Positions 15,354 through 22,826 of a stretch of DNA of 36,119 nt are shown piece after piece. Origin of the DNA: Oscillospiraceae bacterium (GTDB lineage Bacteria; Bacillota; Clostridia; Oscillospirales; Oscillospiraceae); the NCBI GenBank assembly GCA_009786445.1, contig WQTE01000014.1, forward strand, positions 2,244-38,362, read 5' to 3'. Made by a program: the position numbers and the translations under genes. Each line of letters starts with the position of its first letter. Within the stretch, counting starts at the first letter, position 1. Under the pieces are notes generated by a model. The model was not told where the DNA came from. It did not search any database and saw nothing but the letters and a program-made list of their open reading frames with translations.

Positions 15354-16241
15354 TCACCCTTTGATGCCAGCCGAAGCGATACCTTGAATGATATACCGCT
15401 GCAAGAAGAAGAAAATTATGAATGGCGGGATAATCGCAACCGTTGACAGCGCAAAAATACGAGGATAGTCCCTATCGCCGAAACGTTGAAGTGCTGCAAC
15501 GAGCTGACCGAGATATGCAGGCAAAGTGGAACGCTGAATATCTGAAATATACATAAAGGGAATAAGCCAGTCATTCCAAACGCCTAATGCTACATTTACG
15601 GCTATGACGGCAATTATTGGTAATTGCATAGGTATAATCACTTGAAAAATTGTACGCCAAAACCCACAACCATCAATTTCCGCCGCCTCCTCAAAGCCAC
15701 GTGGGAGCCCTTTCATTGCTTGCATAAACAAAAAGACCCAAATCAAAAATGTCCAACCCAAGGGCAGATAAATAGCAAGTGAGTTATTAATAAGGCCTCT
15801 GCCACCCATGCCCATCCAGTTGTTCCCGCCAACGAAGGGTATATGCGCCATCATTACAAATGCGGGGATTAACGTCAGAACTCCCGGGATTACCTGTGTA
15901 GTTAAAATTGCGGTAATAAAAAATTTTTTCCCTTTGAAATTGTACCGTGATAAGACATATCCCATTAAAACCGACATTATACAGACTATAATCGTGTACC
16001 ATGCTGTACGCATGAAAGTGTTTAATACGGGTCGAATCCCGCGCGGTGTAAAGATTATGAGCAGGTTGCTCCAAACAGGTTCCGATGGTACGGGGAACAG
16101 TGCCCCAAGATGACCAAACTCTGTGCGGGTATTAAGTCCCGCAAGCAGTGAGAAGATAAAAGGGTATAGCATAATAAAGGCAATTGCGAGCATGACAATA
16201 TACCATAGTGAACGTAATCCGACAGCAGTTACTTTATGCAT
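15354..16241 (-). CDS. Carbohydrate ABC transporter permease, MalG-like (CUT1)
   Basis: Inner-membrane permease of 295 residues with six predicted helices. The EAA loop that contacts the ATPase is clear: EAAEIDGCGFWRTIFQVIIP near residues 190-210. The N-terminal helix (MLAIAFIMLYPFIFSLLAGL) and C-terminal basic, Gly-rich tail (QGIASAGIKG) are typical of the MalG side of CUT1 importers. It overlaps the upstream permease gene by 8 nt and is followed after 7 nt by the radical activase. No ATPase gene is present in the operon. Confidence 0.92.
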   Translation of the reverse strand: MHKVTAVGLRSLWYIVMLAIAFIMLYPFIFSLLAGLNTRTEFGHLGALFPVPSEPVWSNLLIIFTPRGIRPVLNTFMRTAWYTIIVCIMSVLMGYVLSRYNFKGKKFFITAILTTQVIPGVLTLIPAFVMMAHIPFVGGNNWMGMGGRGLINNSLAIYLPLGWTFLIWVFLFMQAMKGLPRGFEEAAEIDGCGFWRTIFQVIIPMQLPIIAVIAVNVALGVWNDWLIPFMYISDIQRSTLPAYLGQLVAALQRFGDRDYPRIFALSTVAIIPPFIIFFFLQRYIIQGIASAGIKG

Positions 16242-17160
16242 CCTCTCTCGCCTCCCTGTGCAATACTATTTTAAAATAAACCACGGCAAACAATAAGGTT
16301 ACAATTCCCAGTATAGTGCCTGCCGCACCCGCCATTCCAAGGTTAAATGTTACAGCGCCATACCTGTATATCCTGAACATAAGCGTGTCTGTCTGCCCAA
16401 ATGGATTTCCTGCGGTAAGAAACATTATTATATCGAACATCTGCATAACGGCAATAATACCTGTCAGAATAATGTAGGATGCCACAAAACGAAGCCCCGG
16501 CAAGGTTATATAGCGCACCTTTTTTATCGCTGAAGCGCCATCTACTTCCGCTGCTTCATATAAAGATGGGTCGATGCCTTGAAGACCTCCAAGCCAAATG
16601 ATAGTAGCAGGTCCTATGGCTCGCCAAATAAAGTAAACGACAACCCAAAAAACCATCCAAAATTGAGAGTGATTCCACGTGATCGGGTCAATACCCATAC
16701 CTGCCAGAAAACGATTGGCTCCGCCTGTAAGCGGGTCAAGAAGTGACACAAAAACCGCTGATGTCACTGATACCGCAGCAATCGCAGGTATGTACATACT
16801 GGTGCGAAAAAAACCTTTCGCTCTGCTTTTTATGTTCAAAGCTAAAGCTATAAGAAATGATAAAACAGTGTTCAAAGATAAACAAATCAAACCTATCCAC
16901 ACTTGCCGCCACAAAAGAGTTAAGTAATCGCCTTGTGTGAAAAATCTTATGTAGTTGCGCAAACCTACCCAAGTTGGCATAGTTAAAGCATTGTATTCGG
17001 TAAATCCCATCAACACGCCGAGAAGCAAAGGAAGCAGATTCCAAATTGCTATATACACAAAAAATGGAATTATAACCCAATACGCAATCCTTGCTTCTCT
17101 CATAGCACGGGTTATTGTTTTTTCAGGACCTCTTAACTTGACTGCACTCATACCACTCAT
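16234..17160 (-). CDS. Carbohydrate ABC transporter permease, MalF-like (CUT1)
   Basis: Inner-membrane permease of 308 residues, the partner of the downstream MalG-like protein. The EAA loop reads EAAEVDGASAIKKVRYITLP near residues 215-235. The N-terminal segment AYWVIIPFFVYIAIWNLLPLL followed by GFTEYNALTMPTWVGLRNY is characteristic of CUT1 permeases for oligosaccharides. It sits between the solute-binding protein, about 113 nt upstream behind a strong hairpin, and the second permease, which it overlaps. Confidence 0.92.
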   Translation of the reverse strand: MSGMSAVKLRGPEKTITRAMREARIAYWVIIPFFVYIAIWNLLPLLLGVLMGFTEYNALTMPTWVGLRNYIRFFTQGDYLTLLWRQVWIGLICLSLNTVLSFLIALALNIKSRAKGFFRTSMYIPAIAAVSVTSAVFVSLLDPLTGGANRFLAGMGIDPITWNHSQFWMVFWVVVYFIWRAIGPATIIWLGGLQGIDPSLYEAAEVDGASAIKKVRYITLPGLRFVASYIILTGIIAVMQMFDIIMFLTAGNPFGQTDTLMFRIYRYGAVTFNLGMAGAAGTILGIVTLLFAVVYFKIVLHREAREDA

Positions 17161-17194
17161 CTATGTGACCAACTCCTTATCTGCAACATAGCGT

Positions 17195-17223
17195 GGCGGC
17201 TTCACCATAACGGCGAAGCCGCC
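17195..17223 (-). other. Strong intercistronic stem-loop after the CUT1 binding-protein gene
   Basis: GGCGGCTTC (17195-17203) and GAAGCCGCC (17215-17223) form a perfect 9-bp stem with an 11-base loop. There is no T-tract on the minus strand. Its place just after the binding-protein gene suits an mRNA-stabilising or partial-attenuation structure that keeps binding protein in excess over permeases. Confidence 0.6.
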
Positions 17224-17273
17224 GGCCATGAACATGCTAATGCTTAATAATACATACTACGCAATTAGTAGTA

Positions 17274-18548
17274 TTACGAAAGCAAATTGTTTATATCTGC
17301 GAGAGCTTCTGCCGTGATGTTCTCAATCGGGTCATTTGTTATTGTTGTGCGTGCTAGGACTCTGGTGTTGATTATTTCCCAAATCTGAGCATCGTTTTGC
17401 GGGAATGAGGCCAGTCCTGTTACCTGTCCGCCGGCGACAGCCTCCATAGCTTGTGCCAGAGGAGGATTGTGACTCCAACGGGCAGGATTGGAAACGATGT
17501 CTTGACGCGGTGATGGTACTGTATCATCCAACCATATGCTGGATAATTCATCGCGCAGCGCTATGCGAATAATATCAAAGCTGGCTTCAGGGTTTGCCGC
17601 CGCTTCCGGTACTGCGACGTACATCGCTGCAACCAAGCAGTTACCCTCTTGTCCGCCACGTGGAATCGGCAGTGGTGCAACGCCCCAGTTCATGTTGTTA
17701 CGTTCAGCACCGGTAGCTTGCCAAGTGCCGTTTACGACAAAGGCTATAACCTGTTGCTCTTCAAACGCGTTCCACATGGGTCCTTCATCGGCAGCATTAC
17801 CCATACCCGGAGGCAGGTTTCTGTCCATCGAGCGTATAAACTCAAGAGCTTCTTGCAATCTCGGGTCATCAAGCATGACTTGCCCGTTCATGAAGAAATC
17901 CGTACCATTCTGGCGGAAGAAAGGTGTCGCACGAAGCGCTCCGCCTGCATGGGGGAAAGATGGTACGCCGCCGCCCCAGAACTCGCCGTTGCCCAGTTCT
18001 GTTATAGCATCTGACATTGTTTGCCACTCATCCCAGTATCTTGGTGCAGAGTCAAAGCCGGCCGCTTCCAGAAGGTCCCTGTTGTAGAACAGCATGAAGA
18101 CAGATGCCCTGAGTGCAACTGCAACAGGTACACCATTCGGGTCGCGAATCAGAAACGATGGATTTACCGTGTCAACAATATCCTGTGGCAGCGGGCGCAA
18201 TATACCTTCGTTTGCATATGTTGGCATGAAAATTTCGCCCACAACTATGTCGGGCGCCGTGCCTGCGGCTATGCCGGCACGTTGCTGTGCATCGAGAGTT
18301 TCAGCCCAACCCCAATCTACGAACTCTATGTTGAAGTCATCGAGTTCAGCTTCAATTGCTCGGCGAAGTCCGTACATATACCGATTGTACGGCATATCCA
18401 TTTCGCCAAGATCAGTCGCTACTTCGATTTGTCCATCTGTGAGTCCGATGTAGGGAATTGTCAGCGTGGCTCCGTTGCCGTTGCCGCAGCCAATCAGTAC
18501 AAACATCATAACTACCGCGAAAAATGCCACAAAAATTACTTTCTTCAT
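17274..18548 (-). CDS. Sugar ABC transporter substrate-binding lipoprotein (CUT1)
   Basis: Extracellular solute-binding protein, family 1, 424 residues. A signal peptide ends in a lipobox, VLIGC (Cys21), so it is membrane-anchored outside the cell. Family features include AGTAPDIVVGEIFMPTYANEGILRPL, the hinge-region FYNRDLLEAAGFD and the later VPEAAANPEASFDIIR. GGAGGAAAAAGG precedes the ATG. It is the first gene of the operon with two CUT1 permeases, the glycyl radical enzyme pair and the GH106-like enzyme, which suggests an oligosaccharide or glycoside ligand. The ligand cannot be told from the sequence. Confidence 0.92.
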   Translation of the reverse strand: MKKVIFVAFFAVVMMFVLIGCGNGNGATLTIPYIGLTDGQIEVATDLGEMDMPYNRYMYGLRRAIEAELDDFNIEFVDWGWAETLDAQQRAGIAAGTAPDIVVGEIFMPTYANEGILRPLPQDIVDTVNPSFLIRDPNGVPVAVALRASVFMLFYNRDLLEAAGFDSAPRYWDEWQTMSDAITELGNGEFWGGGVPSFPHAGGALRATPFFRQNGTDFFMNGQVMLDDPRLQEALEFIRSMDRNLPPGMGNAADEGPMWNAFEEQQVIAFVVNGTWQATGAERNNMNWGVAPLPIPRGGQEGNCLVAAMYVAVPEAAANPEASFDIIRIALRDELSSIWLDDTVPSPRQDIVSNPARWSHNPPLAQAMEAVAGGQVTGLASFPQNDAQIWEIINTRVLARTTITNDPIENITAEALADINNLLS

Positions 18549-18798
18549 CCTTTTTCCTCCAAAATAGTTTATTTTTTATGATTACTCGGATGTGGGACAC
18601 CCGAATCATCAACAAAAAAGAACATAAGCTACAGTAGCTACAGTGTTTCACGCGAAAGCAATCTTAGGAGTGGCATATCATAATATATTTGGAAAATATT
18701 TATTATCGCTTGCCATCTTATATCATGTTCATAATAGTGTCAAGAATATTTAACTAAAAATTGGTAAAATTCAACAAATATCACTAAATCCCTAACAA
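18549..18798 (-). other. Leader and control region of the CUT1 operon
   Basis: About 250 bases without a gene. On the minus strand a TTGACA (18738-18743) is followed by TATAAG after 15 bp or TAAGAT after 17 bp, giving a leader of roughly 165 nt. The leader holds two back-to-back copies of AGCTACAGT (read on the plus strand, 18627-18644), a palindrome-like TTTCACGCGAAA (18646-18657) with a central CG as in LacI-family operators, and an imperfect hairpin from ATGATTCGG and CCGAGTAATCAT. I recognise no known riboswitch. Confidence 0.45.
18646..18657. promoter_or_regulatory. LacI-type operator candidate
   Basis: TTTCACGCGAAA is a near-perfect 12-bp palindrome (one mismatch per half) with a central CG step, the usual form of LacI/GalR-family operators. 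It lies downstream of the likely CUT1 operon promoter. No LacI-family gene is in the window, so a regulator would have to be encoded elsewhere. Confidence 0.35.
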
Positions 18799-19041
18799 TC
18801 AGATGTATTCCATACCTCCTTGCAACACAAACTTGCCGTCTGTCTCCAGATAAACGGCTTCTATCTCTGAATCCGGCACATCGGGAACTCCGTCAGCCTC
18901 AAAAGCTACGCAAGTTCCGCAAGACGAACTGACTTTTCTTGGAACAGGTGCGAGACTTGCTGACACGCCTGTTTCCTTTAAATAGTTATAAAATGTAAGT
19001 GCATCGTAGTGACTGAAAAATGTGGCGACATATTTACTCAT
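18799..19041 (-). CDS. DUF3343 protein (putative Se/S carrier)
   Basis: Small protein of 80 residues matching DUF3343, a family often found beside YedF/YedE in selenium-using Firmicutes and annotated as a putative selenium/sulfur carrier. The start YVATFFSHYDALTFYNYLKE and the cysteine pair SSSCGTCVAFEA are characteristic; CGTC is the candidate chalcogen-binding site. It overlaps the TusA/YedF-like gene by 8 nt and is the last of three genes transcribed from the yedE promoter. The biochemical role of the family is not established. Confidence 0.82.
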   Translation of the reverse strand: MSKYVATFFSHYDALTFYNYLKETGVSASLAPVPRKVSSSCGTCVAFEADGVPDVPDSEIEAVYLETDGKFVLQGGMEYI

Positions 19042-19246
19042 TTTTTCCCTTTATCTGCATTTTGTAAGTATCATCGTTTTTCTCAAATTCAACGGTAAAT
19101 CCCAGCTTTTTTGCATAGCTTTCGCAGTTTTCAAAGGCATTTTTGCTATCCACAAGCAATTCAATTGAGCTTTCATTTTTCAGTGCCGATTTGAGCATCA
19201 ATAACGGCTCAGGGCAAGATACCCCGCGAGCATCTAATGTTGTCAT
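19034..19246 (-). CDS. yedF: TusA/YedF-like sulfurtransferase
   Basis: Small cytoplasmic protein of 70 residues with the TusA/SirA fold. The CPxP motif (VSCPEPLLML, Cys10) carries the persulfide or selenide. Here it is a single-domain protein. Many YedF proteins have a second DsrE-like domain, absent in this one, with DUF3343 encoded immediately downstream instead. The start ATG overlaps the yedE stop as ATGA. Membership in a yedE operon suggests transfer of selenium brought in by YedE; sulfur transfer for tRNA or cofactor synthesis is the alternative. Confidence 0.85.
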   Translation of the reverse strand: MTTLDARGVSCPEPLLMLKSALKNESSIELLVDSKNAFENCESYAKKLGFTVEFEKNDDTYKMQIKGKNE

Positions 19247-20310
19247 GCGTTTGCCCTCGCTTTCTTTTTGTAAAATGTGTTAAACACGGCTATTACTGCG
19301 ACTATGACAAAGGCTACTACGAACGCAACTCTGCCGTTTGCAGTTGTTCCCGCAGGAGATGATGCAAGACTGAAATTATGCGCAATTGCCGCCCCGAATA
19401 TCATACCGAACACTGCAATGGTCGAATCAGAGTTCCCGCTGCCAGCCATAACCATTTGCCTAAACGGACACCCTCCTAAAAGCACCGAACCAAACCCGAC
19501 AAGACCTAAGCCCAAGATGTTCCAGACCCATTCGGTGTGAGCAACGGGCTGGTTTTCAAACCCCAAATTAAATTGCCCGAAGATGATATTGCCTATAATT
19601 CCTACAACAAGCAGCGCGATAAATCCTGACAGCATGGAAAAGCTTTTGAACATAAAACTGTCTCTTATCCCTCCCACGAAGCAGAGCCGTGAAACAAACC
19701 CAACGGCACCCATAATCAGTCCTGCAACAAGCGCAATAATCATCGGCGCGTGGGCTGCACCCGGTCCGCTTTCGGAAAACAGTAATATCGACGGCACGAA
19801 TATTAGTGCAGCCAGAAGCAGCAGACTCATCACAGGCAGAGCAAGCCCGTCTGTTTTTGCTACGTCATATGTGCGCTTCAAGGTGTAACCTTTTTGCAAA
19901 AAGAACATACCGAGCAATATGCCGCCGACAAATCCAAACAAGCCGACCAAGGCGTTTAAGTCGCCGCCTGCCATTCTGAGAACCATTCTGAGCGGGCAGC
20001 CAAGAAATACAAGTGCCCCAATCATAACGCAAGCTCCGAGTACAAATCTTGTCGCAGGTGCAGAGCCGCCCTTTGCGGAAAACTCTTTCCTTATAAGGGA
20101 CATGACTAATGCGCCAATAACTATCCCTATAGCCTCAGGCCTTGCATACTGCACCGCCGCCGCTCCATGCAGCCCAAGTGCCCCCGCGGTATCACGCAAG
20201 AAGCAGGCAATGCAAAATCCCATATTGCCGGGATTACCAAGCAACACCAGCGCAATAGATATAACCGCAGTAAGCGCACCAACAAGCGGCAATTTCAATT
20301 TTTCTGCCAT
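19243..20310 (-). CDS. yedE: YedE-family putative selenium transporter
   Basis: Polytopic membrane protein of 355 residues with about nine to ten helices, in the YeeE/YedE (sulfur transport) superfamily. Two related halves each contain a Cys-bearing pore segment: FLGCPLRMVLRMAGGDLNAL and LLGGCPFRQMVMAGSGNSD. The N-terminal GNPGNMGFCIACFLRDTAGALG is typical of the selenium-linked YedE branch. GGGGGATG precedes the ATG. It is first in a three-gene operon with YedF-like and DUF3343 genes, divergent from a cysteine desulfurase-like gene. The selenium role rests on conserved gene context, not on biochemistry. Confidence 0.88.
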   Translation of the reverse strand: MAEKLKLPLVGALTAVISIALVLLGNPGNMGFCIACFLRDTAGALGLHGAAAVQYARPEAIGIVIGALVMSLIRKEFSAKGGSAPATRFVLGACVMIGALVFLGCPLRMVLRMAGGDLNALVGLFGFVGGILLGMFFLQKGYTLKRTYDVAKTDGLALPVMSLLLLAALIFVPSILLFSESGPGAAHAPMIIALVAGLIMGAVGFVSRLCFVGGIRDSFMFKSFSMLSGFIALLVVGIIGNIIFGQFNLGFENQPVAHTEWVWNILGLGLVGFGSVLLGGCPFRQMVMAGSGNSDSTIAVFGMIFGAAIAHNFSLASSPAGTTANGRVAFVVAFVIVAVIAVFNTFYKKKARANA

Positions 20311-20345
20311 ATTTTACATCCCCCTTACCTCACATGCACCAACTC

Positions 20346-20374
20346 ATTATAAACAAAAAAAGAATCACTTGCAA
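20346..20374 (-). promoter_or_regulatory. yedE promoter (shares -35 with the divergent gene)
   Basis: Minus-strand TTGCAA (20369-20374), 17 bp, then a perfect TATAAT (20346-20351). Because TTGCAA is its own reverse complement, the same six base pairs also form the -35 box of the plus-strand promoter. Confidence 0.7.
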
Positions 20375-20397
20375 TATTACTTATCAATATATAAAAT
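20369..20397 (+). promoter_or_regulatory. Promoter of the cysteine desulfurase-like gene
   Basis: Plus-strand TTGCAA (20369-20374), 17 bp, then TAAAAT (20392-20397). Start expected near 20404, giving a leader of about 30 nt to the ATG at 20434 with AGAGGT ahead of it. The -35 is shared with the yedE promoter. Confidence 0.65.
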
Positions 20398-20433
20398 GAT
20401 ATTGATTAAAATCTTCAATAACGCAGAGGTATC

Positions 20434-21591
20434 ATGAAAAAAGTATATGCAGATAACAGCGCAACGTCATTTCCAAAAGCCCCGGGCGTTTCCGATGCCA
20501 TAAAGGATTTTTTGGATAATGTAGGCTGCAATGTAAACAGAGGCGGCTATGAGTCGTCTTATAATGCAGCACTTGAAATCCTCGCAACCAGAAAACAGCT
20601 CTGTAAACTGTTTAATTTCGACGAGCCAAGAAATGTGATTTTCACGCCGGGCATAACCCATTCGCTCAACATGATTTTAAAAGGCTTTTTGAAAGTAGGC
20701 GACCATGTTATTACAACTTCGATGGAGCATAACTCCGTAATGCGACCGCTTCATGAGCTTTCAAAAACAGGTGTTTCATATGACATAGCCGAGTGTCGCA
20801 GTGACGGAAGCCTGAGTGTAGAGAAAGTAACAAAACTGATAAACAAAAACACAAAAGCAGTGGTTATGACCCACGCCTCCAATGTCTGCGGTACTATTCT
20901 GCCGATTTACGACATCTCCGAACTCTGCAAAAAACACGAGGTCAAACTCATAGTAGACAGCGCAGGGACAGCAGGGGTTTTGGAGCTCGACATGTCATGC
21001 GCCGATGCGCTCGCTTTTACCTGCCACAAGGGACTTCTTGCGATGCAAGGCCTGGGCGGCTTTTTGATCAAAAGTGATTTGGCTGAGAGGACTCTGCCCA
21101 TTATCACAGGAGGGACGGGCAGCCTGTCGCATGATATAATCCAGCCCGATTTTTTACCTGACAAATTTGAGTCAGGCACGATGAACATCCCCGCTATTAT
21201 GGGCTTGAAAGTTGCCCTCGAATATATATGCAATGTCGGTGTCAGAGCAATCCATGAAAAGGAAATGAAACACGCAGAGAAGTTTCTTTCCGAAATGAGC
21301 AAATTAAGCAGTGATGTGCGCATTGTCGGGCAAAATGGCTTAAGCGGTAGAATCGCTGTAATATCACTTGATTTTAAAAGCATGGATAATGCAGAGGTCG
21401 CATCTATACTGGACAGGGATTATGGAATAATGACCAGATGCGGATTGCATTGCGCTCCTATGGCACATAAAACGCTTAAAACGTATCCGCAAGGCACTAT
21501 CAGGTTCTCCTTCGGGCAGTTTAATACATCTGAGGATGTTGAATATGCAGTAATGGCTGTCAGGGAAATTGTTGAAAGAGAGTGTAACTGA
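20434..21591 (+). CDS. Class V aminotransferase, cysteine desulfurase family
   Basis: PLP enzyme of 385 residues, related to NifS/SufS and to the branch found beside selenium genes. It would take sulfur or selenium from cysteine or selenocysteine and pass it on as persulfide or selenide. The start VYADNSATSFPKAPGV is typical of this branch, the PLP lysine sits in TCHKGLLAMQGLGG, and the active-site cysteine loop appears as RCGLHCAPMAHKTL near the C-terminus. It is divergent from yedE-yedF-DUF3343 and uses the same control region, which supports a joint role in selenium delivery, for example to selenophosphate synthetase. No selD is in the window. Confidence 0.9.
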   Translation: MKKVYADNSATSFPKAPGVSDAIKDFLDNVGCNVNRGGYESSYNAALEILATRKQLCKLFNFDEPRNVIFTPGITHSLNMILKGFLKVGDHVITTSMEHNSVMRPLHELSKTGVSYDIAECRSDGSLSVEKVTKLINKNTKAVVMTHASNVCGTILPIYDISELCKKHEVKLIVDSAGTAGVLELDMSCADALAFTCHKGLLAMQGLGGFLIKSDLAERTLPIITGGTGSLSHDIIQPDFLPDKFESGTMNIPAIMGLKVALEYICNVGVRAIHEKEMKHAEKFLSEMSKLSSDVRIVGQNGLSGRIAVISLDFKSMDNAEVASILDRDYGIMTRCGLHCAPMAHKTLKTYPQGTIRFSFGQFNTSEDVEYAVMAVREIVERECN

Positions 21592-21610
21592 TGGAGTTTT
21601 TGCAAATAGC

Positions 21611-21639
21611 TTGACAAACGCTCACACTATATATATGAT
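21611..21639 (+). promoter_or_regulatory. Promoter of ald
   Basis: TTGACA (21611-21616), 17 bp, TATGAT (21634-21639). Near-consensus and properly placed, with a start near 21646. It shows that ald and the following hydrolase form their own unit rather than extending the aminotransferase transcript. Confidence 0.8.
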
Positions 21640-21701
21640 TCTAAGCATATGGGTACTAGAGACTCTAAAATTTTCTTAACATGGGAAAGGTTGGAATTGG
21701 T

Positions 21702-22826
21702 ATGAAAGTTGGTATTCCGAAAGAAATTAAGGCGCAGGAAAATCGCATCGCGGCGACTCCTGCGGGAGTCATGAGTTTTGTTTCGGCAGGTCATACGGTT
21801 TTTGTAGAAAAAGATGCAGGGCTTGGGAGCGGATTTTCCGATGACGAATATGTAAAAGCGGGCGCAAAAATTCTAAGCAGCGCAGCAGATGTGTATGCCG
21901 AATCCGACATGATCTATAAAGTCAAAGAGCCGCTCGAACCTGAATATAGCCTAATACGTGAAGGGCAAATAATGTTCACGTTTTTGCACCTCGCTCCGGA
22001 TATACCACAGACCGATGCACTTATAAAATCCAAGTGCATTGGCATAGCATATGAGACAGTAGAGCTTGATGACGGCTCACTCCCACTGCTCACTCCGATG
22101 AGCGAAATCGCGGGAAAAGTCGCTGTGCAAGTCGGTGCAAACCTTTTGCACAAGAGCAACGACGGCAGCGGAATATTGCTTGGAGGATTGCCGGGCGTTA
22201 AGCCGGGTCATGTAGTTATCATCGGCGGTGGCATATCGGGCGTAGGTGCTGCAAGAATAGCCGTCGGGCTGGGCGCACGTGTTACAATTATTGATTTATC
22301 GCTGCCGCGTATGGCATATCTGCAAGACCTGTTTGGCAATAGTGTTGAAACCCTGTTTTCTACAGAGCAAGCAATTGCCAAAGCCGTCAGCGAAGCCGAT
22401 TTACTCGTAGGCGCCGTGCTTATCACAGGCGAGAAAGCACCAAAACTTGTCACTGAGGAAATGGTTAAAAGTATGCGCCCCGGTTCTGTTATTGTTGATA
22501 TTTCTATCGACCAGGGTGGTATAGCAGAGACAATCGACCGCACCACAAGCCACAAAGACCCATACTTTATTAAGCATGATGTAGTTCACTACTCTGTGCC
22601 GAACATTCCCGGTGCTGTTCCGCGCACTTCTACATTTGCGCTCTCAAATGCAACACTGCCGTATGCTCTGCAAATTGCAAACAAAGGCGCAATCAAAGCA
22701 ATGCAGGAAAATCCCGCACTGCGCAAAGGACTTTCCGTCTACAAAGGCGACCTTGTATGCAAACCCACAGCAAAAGCGCAAAATCGCACAGCCGTTGATT
22801 TTGACGTGTTTTCGGTAAATGCCTGA
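21702..22826 (+). CDS. ald: Alanine dehydrogenase
   Basis: NAD-dependent alanine dehydrogenase, which interconverts L-alanine and pyruvate plus ammonia. The 374-residue length and motifs fit: the start MKVGIPKEIKAQENRIAATP, the substrate region YKVKEPLEPEY, HLAPD with the catalytic His, the Rossmann motif VVIIGGGISGVGAARIA, and VDISIDQGG. The track ORF begins 21 nt earlier at an ATG lacking a binding site. ATG 21702 has AAAGG upstream and matches the family start. The stop overlaps the next gene's start (TGATG), so the hydrolase is translated by coupling. In an anaerobic fermenter the enzyme may release reducing power as alanine or help ammonia assimilation. Confidence 0.95.
   Translation: MKVGIPKEIKAQENRIAATPAGVMSFVSAGHTVFVEKDAGLGSGFSDDEYVKAGAKILSSAADVYAESDMIYKVKEPLEPEYSLIREGQIMFTFLHLAPDIPQTDALIKSKCIGIAYETVELDDGSLPLLTPMSEIAGKVAVQVGANLLHKSNDGSGILLGGLPGVKPGHVVIIGGGISGVGAARIAVGLGARVTIIDLSLPRMAYLQDLFGNSVETLFSTEQAIAKAVSEADLLVGAVLITGEKAPKLVTEEMVKSMRPGSVIVDISIDQGGIAETIDRTTSHKDPYFIKHDVVHYSVPNIPGAVPRTSTFALSNATLPYALQIANKGAIKAMQENPALRKGLSVYKGDLVCKPTAKAQNRTAVDFDVFSVNA

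Noticed and set aside
18412-18651. 79-aa minus-strand ORF starting MKHCSYCSLC in the CUT1 leader
   Set aside because: The Cys-rich start only reflects the AGCTACAGT repeats. It has no ribosome binding site and runs out of frame into the binding-protein gene.
20467-20661. 64-aa minus-strand ORF
   Set aside because: Lies wholly inside the desulfurase-like gene in antisense; no support.
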